Part shown: positions 53,111 to 64,000 of the stretch, in pieces
Layout: every line of letters begins with the position of its first letter
How positions within the stretch are numbered: the stretch's first letter is position 1
Assembly: GCA_947396885.1 (NCBI GenBank)
Contig: OX377202.1
Coordinates: 35,363,478 to 35,427,477 of the forward strand
Reading direction: 5' to 3'
Length of the DNA stretch: 64,000 nucleotides
Source of the DNA: Heligmosomoides polygyrus polygyrus
Taxonomy: Eukaryota > Nematoda > Chromadorea > Rhabditida > Heligmosomidae
Notes under the pieces: generated by a model
Seen by the model: only the letters and a program-made list of their open reading frames with translations
Told to the model about the DNA's origin: nothing
Database searches by the model: none
Made by a program: the position numbers and the translations under genes

Positions 53111-54940
53111 CCCAGACTAATATGGTGTTGCCTATGTACTGTCTATCTCGTTGTTATCTATATATTGTTTTGTAAAATTGTGAGTTATTTCATAGTTCTA
53201 ATTAAAAAACCTTCATCACGTTATCTTGGAACACCATGTATGTAACGTACAAAACTTTTAACTATAAAGCAATTCTAACCCCTAGTTGTGTCAAAATTGA
53301 AAACCTTACTCGAATTCGGTTTAAAGTAATGAAGGAAAAACGACCTGGGCGCTCAGCAATGCGGTGGACTCCCGATCTCCTGTCCACGAATCGACATCCC
53401 TGCCTATTCGGCCATCTCGCTGCGGAGAGTCATGCTCTCCATTCGAAAAGTGCTCTCCGAGAGTCGACACGGTTTCTTGCCGTTTTTGGATCACCCTTTG
53501 GCCGCAGCAAAAACGAACTTCACCAATGTGCTTCCTGTTAGATGCCCTTCCAGACCATATAGGCATTGTTGAGAATCGTGAGGTATTTTCACAAGCGTCC
53601 CTTTTCAACCCCTGATCGTTAATAGTTGGGTAACAATTTTGAACAAAAAACTGAACAAAAAACTGATTCGCTCGAAGAAGTGTAGCTACCCTACACTGAC
53701 AAGCAGCGAAGCGGTGCATCGATTTTTCTGTGAATCTCTGCATCAGCCCGTTGTTCACAAGTACAGAAGTATTTTGCGTGGTCAGAAGAGCTGCGCTTTT
53801 CCACAGTTGGGTCCAGGTTCGCTCTGCAGGTAGCTTAAGTGGCTTAACCAAGCCCCCCCCCCGTTTTGCGGTGTCAGTGGATTTGTCCCTTATGCGTTAG
53901 AGAGCGATGAAAAGCTGTTGTGCAAATCGACTATTTGATACGCATCCGGAGTGCCTATTCAAGATTACATGCTTTGCCCTTTGCCTTCCTCGCCGTACTA
54001 ACCAGATAAGAGTCTCAGGTGTATGTATTTGAACCGCAGAAACGAATATCACTACAAGGGCCTTCCCACCCTTTCAAAAAGTGTGTTCGTCCTCGCAGAG
54101 CCCTTGAACCCATTGAGTTACAGAACACCCCTATATTGTTACAATGGATCGCTCAACTTTACAAGACTGTCCAAACATCGAGTATGCAGAAAAATTGCAA
54201 AAATGCTGTGGTATTAAATAATCAAGTGTCAAACCCGCCTATGAAGCAGTACTGTTTCATTTTTCTGCATATTCGATGTTTATAAGATGTTAGGTGAAGC
54301 TGTGTATGGTGAAGCTGTGCATTCCCATTGTAAATTTTCACCTCCCTACTTAATAGGTTTAAGGACTTCGAGGAATGGAACATGTTTTTCCTTTATTTCA
54401 ATGGTGGAGATCCTCGCAGCTTTATTCACCTTTGCCTTCATACATATGCCTGAGACCATTTCCTGCAAAGAAAACTTTCACTCTTACAACTCACTCTTGT
54501 TAGTTATTTGTTTGCTTAAGATACGAGCAGCAAAATACACACGTAATTCCTTGTCTTTAAGCCTCAAGTGGCTGATATCGAGGTTGTAAGTTCTCATAAC
54601 GATGTTTTGCGGGCGACCCAACTCTAGCGATAGGCGGGACTTGAACCGCACCTCTTGCTAATCGGGTAGGAATGTTCTGCGCCATTACATCACGGCTACT
54701 TTAAAACCTACGTGAGGGGCGGTAGCGTTATGTACATGATGCACTGAACTGAGAACGTGGAAAGTTGAGCTAGACTTAGGGAAGTAGTTCGTTTAGTTGT
54801 ACCACACTTCCGAACGTGGACTGAAATGTTTGGGTTCGTAGCCGTTCGGCATTTCGGAGCTATAGCGTGAAGATTCCAACTCGGCGAGCTTTACACGTTG
54901 ATGCATCTGCCCCAGCAAAGTCGCTTAAATCGAATCGGAC
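53111..54940. other. Stretch upstream of glycine decarboxylase; unassigned ORF
   Basis: A 176-residue minus-strand ORF (53851-53321) is the longest frame here that I cannot explain. It has no recognisable motif, and the + strand is also open over part of it. On the minus strand at about 54630-54705, GTAATGGCGCAGAACATTCC and GGTTCAAGTCCCGCC resemble pol III A and B boxes, probably another tRNA-derived relic. Confidence 0.35.
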
Positions 54941-54943
54941 ACA

Positions 54944-54953
54944 TTGTTTTAAG
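54944..54953 (+). promoter_or_regulatory. Candidate trans-splice acceptor for glycine decarboxylase
   Basis: TTGTTTTAAG ends 7 nt before the ATG at 54961. A spliced leader added here would leave a 7-nt gene-specific 5' UTR, a common nematode arrangement. It also argues for 54961 over the upstream in-frame ATG at 54898. Confidence 0.5.
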
Positions 54954-54960
54954 GCTACAC

Positions 54961-57900
54961 ATGCATCGCTGTGTCTTGGGTAGGGCCACCTCGGCACTGC
55001 GAGCCATCCGCAGTTCGACGGCAACATCGGCAAGAATGGTTCGCTACGATGCATTCGCCGATCGACATATTGGTCCGAGTCGTCTGGAGAAACAACAGAT
55101 GTTGGATTTCCTCGGATTCACGGTGAGTTGCAATTTCCACTTCTCAAATAACATTAAGTGGCTCTGAAATGGAGTCAGTGTCTACTGGCTTGTCCAAGGG
55201 GCTGCAAATGTGCTCAAGAAAGAACGAGTTCGACAGTTCGACTCCAAGGGTTCTCACCTTAGTTATGGTAATCTCATCATTGTTTAGACATTGGACGAGC
55301 TCACAGACACTAACGTGCCGAACCAGATCAGGTTGGAGAAGGATTTAGGTACGCGTATTTTTACTCAATTTGTTCTTTTTTCTGCTAATACTCAAAGGTG
55401 TGCTACACAGGAGGCGATGTTCTCTCAAGCCAACCAGTGAGGTGCACTGTTGTCCTAAACCGCTTCTGTAGCATTGCGATAGGAAGAGTTTTATGACTAC
55501 ATTGACCCTCCATCTTCGTTCAAATTCTAATTATAACTTGTACATTGTATATCTATCAAACGGAATAGCTTCTCACCCACATTTTCATTCCTGTTCTTTC
55601 TGCACTAGCATACGCTTGGGAGCATTTATTATGGGACAATACCGTCCTTAACGTTTGGTATTTGGACGGAAAAAGCGCAAAAAAAACGCCTTTTCTGCCG
55701 CTTTTTGATAGCGCTCTTCAAATTGTGTGTTTTGAAAATTAATTCGATGCTTCAGTTCAGCAGCTAATGATCTATCCAATAAAGAGAAGACGCCCAGTAA
55801 ATGTTAAAAACGTTGATTTAACGAGCTATATTCAGAATGTGACATGGGGTAATTATCTCCTGCTAGGGAGGGGTCCTCCGCCCTGACCAGAACCTACCTA
55901 GGTCATCAAATCAGCATTTCTAATCTTTTCTGGCGATTTCCTCCTCATTGAATCGATCGCTCGATGCCGATTCCGAATGTCGAATTTTTTCTTTAAAGCA
56001 CGCAGTTTGAAAAGCGCAGACGACAAAAGCGACGAAAAGGGCGTTTTTTCGCTTTTTCCGCTCAAAGACTAAGCATTAGAGCCGGTATTGTAGCAGAACA
56101 TTAGTGCAGGTGAAAGGGCTTCGTTGCCAACAGATTAGGAACTCATTTTAAGGACAAGCTGAAATAATTGATAACCGTCAATGAGAAATCTGTGTTCTCA
56201 CTGCTATACTTTGTGAGCGTTAGAAAAATCTTCCTACTATTTTACTAAATAATTGCATTAACAGTAGCTGTTTCCGATACTTTGAGTCAAACTTCGGAAG
56301 GAATACGCCGTCAAGCTGAAATAAGTGGAAGCAATTTGGCCTTGTAATGGTATCACTTTTGTGCGTTCTCTAAAAGCTATTCATAAGCTCGTTTTTGAGG
56401 TTATGCGCTATGTTTGCTGAGGAGGATGTTTAGCACTAAGCAAGACTCAAACCAACACCTCTTGTTATTCTCGCGGGATCTTCACTGTTACATGTCCGCT
56501 GTGGCGATCGCCTGAATCGACATTCTGGGTTTGGGTCTCCCGCAGACCAACAAAGGTTTCCAGTCCTCTTCCCTCCAAGATCGGTGAAATGCTGCCATAC
56601 CAATACGGAAAGGCCATACAATTAGAATGCGTGGCGCGTTCCACAAAGGATTGAATGGCGCTGTTCTTTATTCTTTATCCTTCTAATGATGCTCCAGTTG
56701 CATGGTGTTCTATAAAATAAAGCTCATAACAGTAGACTGAGCCCTACATTACCGCGAAGAATGGGTCGAGTGGAGAAGGATAAGAGTGCCATTACTCATG
56801 CGACAGGGACGGATCAGAGACGCTGTCGCCTGCGCGAGCTTTGTCGTGGAAGCAGCAAACGGCGGATTGAACACCCTAGGTCTTTTGGGCGTGTCATTGG
56901 GCCATCTTGTCACGCGGGAAAAGGAAACACTGCTGTAGAGTTTCACTCGAGTTTTTTGACTGTCCATGGCACACCGGATAATATTCTTAGCAAGTCCAAT
57001 TACGATGTATTCTTGATAAGCTGTTCACAAAGATTTTTAGCTGCTTAATTCCGGCAGTCGTTTCGACATCTTTACCTTTTTTGAAGCATCGAAAAGTCGG
57101 CAAAATTCACAACGCTACTCGCCCTCCTCCCACAAATCATTCCGGAGTAAAAAGTCTTTTGTTTAAGGAAAATAAAGACACGATCAGTGAGTGATAGGAG
57201 GTTCATAGGAGGAGAAAATCTATGGAGAATCGAACATGGCAATTTCTTGCATGGGTTTCCACACGCACATGCGCAGGCGTGCAGAAGTCTTCTACCCGGA
57301 GAGCGTCCAGCGTCCAATTCTATAACTCGCAACAATCCTGTGCTGGCATGCAGTTGTTTGGTACGCATTCCAGATTTACCACCAGCAGCGGACGAGTACA
57401 GTATGTTGAGAGAGCTGAAGAAGATATCTGAAATGAATAAGGTAACCTTATGAGCATCACATTATTCAGGCATGCATTTTAAATTAATAGTTAAAGGTCT
57501 ATCGGTCTTATATTGGAATGGGATACTACGATACGATTGTGCCAGCGGTGATTCTACGAAATATCACTCAAAATATTGGCTGGTCAGTTTAACTGCTACG
57601 CTGTTCCCGTTAGAGGTTTTTCGCCCTCTAAGCAATTATTTGATCGTTTTGTAGTGTGAAAACTGAGAATTCTCGAAATCGCCCACTTTATCTAAAAAGT
57701 GACTTCTCCTAGGATATCACAGTACACTCCATACCAGGCGGAGATCTCACAAGGCCGACTGGAGTCTCTGTTGAATTTCCAGACGATGGTCAGTGTCTTT
57801 GATTTCGCAGAATGTGTTCGCTGTCCCTCATTTTAGTCCTCCTAGATAGCCGATCTGACTGGGCTGCCGTCGACAAACGCCTCGCTTCTAGATGAGTCAA

Positions 57901-60900
57901 CGGCAGTGGCCGAAGCGATTGCGCTGGCTTCCAGAGCCACGAAGAGATCTAAGGTAAGGGAACGTGCTTTCAAGAGTTTAGGATTTCGAGCTCCTGACAC
58001 TGTTTCAGGCTTTGCTGGACCCATTCCTCCACCCGCAAAATTTGGACGTGGCCAGAACGCGCAGTGGGTTAGTGTTCTGCTGCATATTTCCCTTTAACCA
58101 GAGGAGATTGGTGAGATCGAACCTTCGGACGCCGGATTGACTAAAGTGTGCAAGACTGATTTAGGCCTCTTGGTATTGAACTGTGCGAGTTGTCATTCGA
58201 CAGCTGCAACATTGAAAAGGACATCGCTGCGGTGGTGGTGCAGTATCCGGATACGGAGGGTCGAATTCGAGACTTGGACAAACTGATCGCGAAGGCTCAT
58301 GAACAAGGTGTACGTTACCATTACACTTTTGGCACTCTTGGTGGCGGGTGGTAGATTCGCTGTCCAGGGCGTTCAAATATTAATCTTTCTGTAAATTCCT
58401 CGAGTGCCTCCGAGAAGGAGAATCGTGTTACATTACTACTACTGAGGGAACGACTTAACGGCTGAATGAGCAATGTCCAAGATATTACACAGTTCGAAGT
58501 TCATGACTCTTCATGAAATCACGAACTAATACCGATTGCGGCCCGTTTTCGTGTGAACTAGCTCCGGATTAGGAACAAGAATACTATGTGGGAGCTCTTG
58601 CACAAGGGAAAGGCACTTGAAAAGTGAGGCGTCCCGTAGTAAACCAGAGCGTAAGGTACTTTCAGTGTCTTGTCGTGCTGGTGTGCGATCTTATGGCGTT
58701 GACGCTTCTGAAGTCTCCAGGCGACCTAGGAGCCGATATTGCTGTAGGATCTGCCCAGAGGTGACATCAGAGTAGACTAGGAAGAGGTCCTAATGTGCCC
58801 AAGATCCAAGGCCTTCGTTTGAGATTCGGCGTCCCTCTTGGCTACGGTGGCCCCCATCCAGGTTTCATGGCTGTCGCCAAGGACTCAAAGAACACGCTTG
58901 GACGGATGATGCCGGGAAGAATCATTGGAGTATCGAGGTCAGGATTATCTACTTGTTATTATCTAATAGCTATTTAAGCGTGCTGGGAGCAGTTGTCTTC
59001 CAGGCGCCTAGTTGGATTCCGCCATAGGCAAAGCTAGCATTCCTTTATTTCGGGGCACGACAAATTGGTCGGAAAATCCTCTTTCAACCTAAGCACCGAG
59101 AACGAGAAAGCCCGGATTGCTGTAGAGAAACTGAATGGCCTCATGCGTCAGCCACGAGGCAAGAAGAATCCAAGTTTTTGACTGTTTGATTTCAGAGGCG
59201 CCAACGGGGAGAAGGCTCTTCGGTTAGCCCTTCAGACTCGAGAACAGCACATCCGTCGTGACAAAGCAACGAGTAACATCTGTACTGCGCAGGTGCTTTA
59301 CCACGCTGTTGTTTGACATTTTGCTGCACGTTGCTCTACAGCTCACGATTTGACTCAAGTGTTTCCATTTTCAGGCCCTTCTCGCCAACATGTCGGCAAT
59401 GTATGCTGTATATCACGGACCGAAGCGACTTATAGAGATCGCTCGCGCCATTCATAAGTCGACGGCCTACTTGCAGTCCGGTTGGTGCAACATTTCCCAA
59501 GGGTGTTCCCTTCCCGGCCTCAACGGGTGAGAATGTCATCTCTCTGCGGTCAGAACTGGAGAAGGCTGGTCACCACGTGTCGCACAAGGACTACTTTGAC
59601 ACGCTAAAGGTTTCCGTCGGGGATTTGGAGGCCTTCAAGCAAAGGGCTGAAGAGAAGCAGATGAACTTTCGGTACGTTTTAATGGTTTTCCGCAAGTGTA
59701 ATGAGAAGGTGGCGAATGCATCATAAGCTGAGATCCAGTGACCGTCACACGGTCACAGATGAGACGAAAGTCACCGATGACGCTTTTCATACTTTGCAGG
59801 TGTTGGGCCCTTCTTTTTCAGAAAAAGGCTTCTCGTGTATTCCACGATGGTGTTGCAGTCAGCACATCACTTTTTATTCTTCTCCTCTTCTTTGTACATA
59901 AATGGCTGGAAATTATTTAATCAGATGGCTGAAGAAGCTCTTGATGTCATAGGACTAACTAGTGGTTAGGGCAAGGTTCCAGGATGTAGACAAGTGTTAA
60001 GGATGCACGGAATTTTATCTTCAGTGTTCTGTATCCCAATTGCCTGCCGCTCTGAGTACTATTTCTGCTTCGCGCTTCGTGTTTCGCTTTTGGATAAAGA
60101 AAAATGGAAATGCGAAATTTTATCTGGATCAGTGAAATTGAGCTATATTGCTAGATAATTTAGATTTAGATTTAGATTTATTAAACGTGGAGATGCTCCA
60201 CGGGATTTCTGGGAGAAAAATAAAAACAAAAGCCAACCCAAAAAACCAAGACAAGATGTATACTATCGCAAAACGTAGTTATGAACTAATGGCAAACACT
60301 GACTGAACTGTAACTGAAAAGAAAGAACTCTATCTAGGCATACATTCCAAAGAAAAAAAATGAGTGAAAACAGAAAGACTAGAACTAAGAAACAAACAGA
60401 AAACTACAAAAGACCAAGGATAAAACTAAACCAACAGACTTTATCTATGCTGCAAGGACACAACGCTCTTTTTTGAGAAAAGACCTGAACGACCTCGGAG
60501 ATAGTGACAACAAGCTCTCCTTTATTAAAAATCTGTACTTATGAAACACTCTGTTGCAAAAGAAATTTGATCTAGTTTGGCTTTTAGCAACAGCACCTCT
60601 AAGAACGAGACCCCCATTGCGAGTCCTGCTAGGAGAGAAACTGATTGTATCAGTAAGATCTGTTGAGACTCGACCAGTTAAAATCTTGTATAGCATCATC
60701 AAATCATTTATGTTTCTCCTGCTTTTCAAGGAACAGAGCCCTAGTTGATAGTTTCGCTCCTCCCATCCAGGAACTAGGTTGTATTTTAGGCCAGTACATC
60801 TAAGAATAAGCTTACGGGTGAAATTGTTTTGGACGCTTTCTATTACTTTGATGTCCTTTTTCTTGTAAGGATAGAACACAGTGGTGCCATTCTCTACAAT

Positions 60901-63900
60901 GGAGCGAACATAGATTTTGTAGGCTTTCAAGAGTAATTTGGGGTTATTTGTTCTGATCGTCTTGAAGAGATTGTAGGTTCTAGACATAGCCTTATTTGCC
61001 AGTGCCTTACAATGTGGAGCGAAGTCTAAATTTTTGGTTAACAGAAAACCAAGATCTCGCACGTTTTCGACATTACGCAAGTTAAAATCACCAATACGAT
61101 AGGAAGGAGAGATAACGGCTTTACCGATGCTGAAGACCTTGGATTTCTCAGCTGCCAGGGGCATGTCGTGAACAATAGCCCAGTTTTGTACGTAATCGAT
61201 CGCTTTCTGTAATGTTTCTTCATCTTGCCCATCAGATATCCGTCTATATATTTTGATGTCATCTGCATACATTTTGCAGGAGACATCAAGACTGGAGATA
61301 CGACTCGGAAGCTCATGAGTGAAAATTAGAAACAATAAGGGGAAAGCACTCCCCCCTGAGGGACTCCGCTGGTGGCGGAGTAGACAGAGGAGAACACTTT
61401 CCCAACCTTCACCTGGAACGTCCTATCTTCAAGAAAGTTTATTATCCACATTATGATCCGCTGGATAAATATTTTTTACGAATACGCTGATAATATTTTT
61501 TAACACCGCCCGCCACTCAAAAAAAAAGAATCGGCTAAGTCTGTTGATAATCACAGGCCCATTAGCATCACTTCATTCGTCTGTTGAATTTTTGAGAAAG
61601 TTCTCAAAATCAGATAGTGTCCCATCTAGAGATCAGTAAGATTATTCCTGGGAATCAGCGTGGGTATGTGCCACATAATTCAGTAGTCTCCAATCTCTTC
61701 GAATGTATAAATTACTGGATTGAATGCTCAGATAAGAAAGGATGTTATGATATAGTTTACTTCCATTTCTAGAAAGCCTTGACAGGTTTTACCATATCAA
61801 CCTACTTTACGCAAAGTTGAAGGTTGAAGTTCCATCTTCTAGTGGATTGTGTGTATATCTATCTCATAGGAAGCAGTTTCCAGGTAAAAGTTGCCCACAG
61901 CTTCCCCTCTTCTTAGTTTTTACGACCGAGGTGCCCCAGGGAGGGGTGCTGTTCCCAATTCTCTTTGCTATTTATACGTCAGATCTATCTGTAATTTTAG
62001 AAGGATATGGGGTTAGTTGTAAGCAATTCGCGGGTGATGTAAAAATATATAGAGCACCAGTGACCCAAGTGACATAGTCTCAGCCTGCTCTGGATGCTAT
62101 GCAGCTGTGTCCTGAAACGCGGAGATACCTCCTGGCACTTGAGAAAACCGCGTTCATGCGAATGGGTGAATCAAATTATGACGCTCGCTAAAGCATTAAG
62201 GACCACTTTGTAGCGACCGTTTCTTGCGCTGAAGGTTTAGGATTTCCCTATGATAGCAAGCTTGATTTCTCTCGGCACTACAAAAGTATATGTAGTGAAG
62301 CGTTTTCTCGCACATTCCTTACATTCAAAACTGTCCCTATAGCTGACGAAGAAATGCTGCTTAGGGCTTACAAGGCGTATATTCGCTCTTCATTCATTTT
62401 GTAGTAGATTTTTGTTATCCTAGCTGTTCGGTAACGGCGCGTGGAGCGCAGTCGGAAGAGGTGGCTGCCGTCGCGTGACCTCATACTTGGTTCTTGGTCC
62501 AGGTTTTCCCATCCAGACCAACCAAGCCTTCCATCCTACCGGGGTCGGTGACTTGTTACCAGACTTGTCTGCAAAGGATAAAGCACTACATCGTTCATCA
62601 GTCGGTCACGGCAAGTCTAGAGCAAATATGCATTGAAATCGCTTCACGACATCCCGTAGAAGGAGAACGCGAGGCGCTTTCTCAAGGAGACTGAGTAACG
62701 CTCTCTTTATCCTTCGTCCTAGAGGCACACCAATAAAGTGGGTCATACTTGAGAAACTCCGAACATGCTCAGTGAATGAAAGGGGAATGAAAAAAATTCG
62801 ACCAACAGCAAAAAGATCGAGCCATTTTCGAACAATCCACTACGATACTCCGGTGGGTTTGGTATGGGCGTGTGCACTGTTGTATTTAATTTTCTATGTA
62901 GGAAGAGGGGAATCGAACAAGGCTTACCTTGCTTCACAAAACATTGAGAAGGTATTGGGAAGAAATCAGGCTGATGTAGGTAGAAGGACTTTGTATAGAT
63001 ACATCTCACTATCTTGTATCAGTCATATGTATTTATAAAGGGGGCCAGTTATTGTTACTAATAATTGGACAGATATTTCATTGTTTTATATCTTTCAAAT
63101 AAAGTTGACTGTTGAAGAACTTGTTTCCAGTTAAAGCTCTTTAACAACAATGGTCTTACTTGCCTTATTTTGAACCCTGTTCGAAGGGATTGAAAAGTAG
63201 CATTTCTGTATTATTCCGGGTTCCAGGTTCCGAACTTTGGTTTTCACAGCTTTCAAAACTCTTCCTTGTATAGTCGCAAGAAAAATCCGTACATCACCAA
63301 ACACTGGCAGAAGATATTAGGTTGCACTCAAATCTTCTTCAGCTTCTTCTCCGATAGCTGCGTCGGTGTTTCCCTAGACGAGACAACGAAGCCGGCTGAC
63401 CTAGTGGACATTCTCTACGTCTTCAATGGTAATAGCAAGTTGACGGAGGTGATTTCTTCCTTTTTTTACGTAGCATGCTGGAACAAGTTTGACGCAGTGG
63501 CTAAGTTGCATTGGCCACTGAGTGCCTTTTCGATTCGATAGGTTTCGTGTCTGAAGCTCCCAAATTTCAGGATGATGTGGCGAATGTGGTTCACGAGATG
63601 GCTTCCCCTCTTATTGGAAATAGTCCTCATGCAAGAACGAGCTCCTTCTTGGAGCATCCAATCTTCAATAGCTATCATAGTGAGCCTCAGCTTGTGAGGT
63701 TGGTTTCAGACTGAACTAGAGTTAGGAGCAGCCAGTGTGTAGGTAGAAAGAAATTGTAGTTTGGAAGTCGAACTACTGTTTGAGAAGCTCCATACAAAAA
63801 GGTGTTTTCAGGTATATAAAGCGCCTAGAGAACAAGGACGTCTCGCTGGCTCACTCAATGATTCCTCTTGGATCGTGCACGATGAAGCTGAATGCCAGCT

Positions 63901-63911
63901 CACAGCTGATC
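54961..63911 (+). CDS. gldc: Glycine decarboxylase P-protein (partial, exons 1-16)
   Basis: PLP-dependent P-protein of the mitochondrial glycine cleavage system, which decarboxylates glycine and passes the aminomethyl group to lipoylated H-protein. Exons: 54961-55122, 55288-55348, 57374-57441, 57497-57582, 57713-57788, 57846-57953, 58009-58067, 58165-58307, 58667-58760, 58824-58937, 59196-59292, 59375-59480, 59554-59671, 63343-63448, 63571-63698, 63812-63911. All phases match; 542 codons. An Arg/Ser-rich, acid-free N-terminus fits a mitochondrial presequence. Family blocks in order are [90 protein letters not shown] and [14 protein letters not shown]. The catalytic PLP lysine lies in the C-terminal half, beyond the window. 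DEST replaces the usual DEGT. Introns 2 and 13 (2.0 and 3.7 kb) are swollen by repeats. Confidence 0.95.
56478..56682 (+). repeat. tRNA-like SINE copy 10 (5' diverged), in intron 2 of glycine decarboxylase
   Basis: Recognisable by GGGTTTGGGTCTCCCGCAGA, CCAACAAAGG, ATCGGTGAAATG, TAGAATGCGTGGCGCGTTCC and the tail GGCGCTGTTCTTTATTC. The head is degraded. Confidence 0.55.
56760..56860 (+). mobile_element. Possible RTE 3'-end fragment in intron 2 of glycine decarboxylase
   Basis: GATCAGAGACGCTGTCGC is an exact 18-nt match to the RTE element (its minus strand near 25820), and the frame [15 protein letters not shown] parallels its RRRLKIRDAVAWA. The downstream sequence then diverges, so only a short relic remains, if it is RTE. 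Confidence 0.4.
60157..61530 (-). mobile_element. CR1/jockey-like LINE, 5'-truncated, in intron 13 of glycine decarboxylase
   Basis: On the minus strand a 296-aa frame (61335-60445) carries the RT active site [11 protein letters not shown], then the thumb and C-terminal region [20 protein letters not shown] and [15 protein letters not shown]. Just upstream [11 protein letters not shown] precedes it in another frame, so a one-base frameshift lies near 61355. The 3' region ends at 60157-60180 in an (ATCTAA)n-like tract, consistent with a LINE tail. The N-terminal RT and endonuclease are missing. It is antisense to the host gene. The intact 296-aa frame suggests moderate age. Confidence 0.88.
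61531..62420 (+). mobile_element. Second LINE RT fragment, decayed, back-to-back with the first
   Basis: On the + strand the frames read [12 protein letters not shown] (61545 onward), then after several stops [19 protein letters not shown] and [14 protein letters not shown] at 61930-62055. FAGD replaces the catalytic FADD, so the RT is dead. The frame [15 protein letters not shown] near 62350 corresponds to the [14 protein letters not shown] region of the minus-strand LINE. It belongs to the same broad clade as that neighbour but is clearly a different lineage. Confidence 0.75.
62434..62716 (+). repeat. tRNA-like SINE copy 11, in intron 13 of glycine decarboxylase
   Basis: The head GAGCGCAGTCGGAAGAGGTG is followed by CTTGGTTCTTGGTCCAGG, CAACCAAGCCTTCCATCC, GTTACCAGACTTGTCTGC, GATAAAGCACTACATCGTTC and the tail CTGAGTAACGCTCTCTTTATC. 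It is in the host gene's orientation. Confidence 0.72.
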
Positions 63912-64000
63912 GTGAGTAATATGGCCATCCCTATGTGTAAAATACTGCTGGGAATCCGAGCAGTTGCAGGCCTCGGCAAAGGGTGATGTCATTTTCAAAC

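Noticed and set aside
59481..59553. Read-through of glycine decarboxylase exon 12 into this segment
   Set aside because: The frame meets a stop. Treating it as a 73-nt GT-AG intron restores phase and gives the family's exact spacing up to the KAGHH motif.
60157..62420. Twin-priming origin for the inverted LINE pieces
   Set aside because: The overlapping RT regions (VPQGGV to ADD/AGD) differ strongly in sequence, so they are two elements, not one rearranged insertion.

Overview
This is a repeat-rich segment of a nematode genome. A clade V, strongylid or hookworm-like species fits best, but that is inference; no species was identified. The evidence is genes split by many short-to-medium introns with T-rich TTTCAG acceptors, acceptor-like sites 7-28 nt upstream of the start codons of three genes (expected for spliced-leader trans-splicing), a nematode-type cysteine synthase-like gene, and RTE-, mariner-, hAT- and Penelope-type elements. 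No prokaryotic features such as operons or Shine-Dalgarno sites are present.

Four genes can be modelled, all on the + strand. (1) A ten-exon cysteine synthase-like PLP enzyme (15207-21303, 337 aa). (2) A two-exon gene for a small secreted Gly/Trp-rich peptide precursor with four adjacent cysteines (23655-24391, 85 aa), with its own TATA box and poly(A) signal. (3) An eight-exon RanBP3-like nuclear export cofactor with a Ran-binding domain (30779-37819, 360 aa). (4) The first sixteen exons of the mitochondrial glycine decarboxylase P-protein (54961-63911, 542 codons), whose C-terminal half runs off the window. In genes 1, 3 and 4 every exon junction was checked for reading phase. The two metabolic enzymes are both PLP-dependent, but nothing here suggests that the four genes are co-regulated.

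Mobile and repeated DNA fills most of the rest. 0-15 kb: a composite array (three hairpins, six ~107-bp units, a 41-bp array, about 300 bp of CA) at 3.7-5.2 kb, a small palindromic MITE, a foldback built from two inverted mariner 3' ends (7.4-8.1 kb), and a 1.4-kb hAT element with an exact 8-bp target duplication and a SINE nested in it. 15-24 kb: the cysteine synthase-like gene, whose introns hold a SINE, a second composite array and a deleted mariner. 25-30 kb: a SINE, LINE pieces, an internally deleted RTE-type LINE on the minus strand and a 1.3-kb foldback. 30-38 kb: the RanBP3-like gene with a deleted mariner in intron 1. 38-54 kb: mostly unassigned sequence with SINE copies, a Penelope-like RT fragment, a second long foldback and a Tc1/mariner-like pseudogene. 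55-64 kb: the glycine decarboxylase gene, whose largest intron holds two back-to-back LINE fragments and a SINE.

A tRNA-like SINE family (about eleven copies, both orientations) is the commonest dispersed repeat. A few short coding-looking segments without recognisable homology (8.5, 30.2, 39.8 and 50.2 kb) are listed at low confidence.
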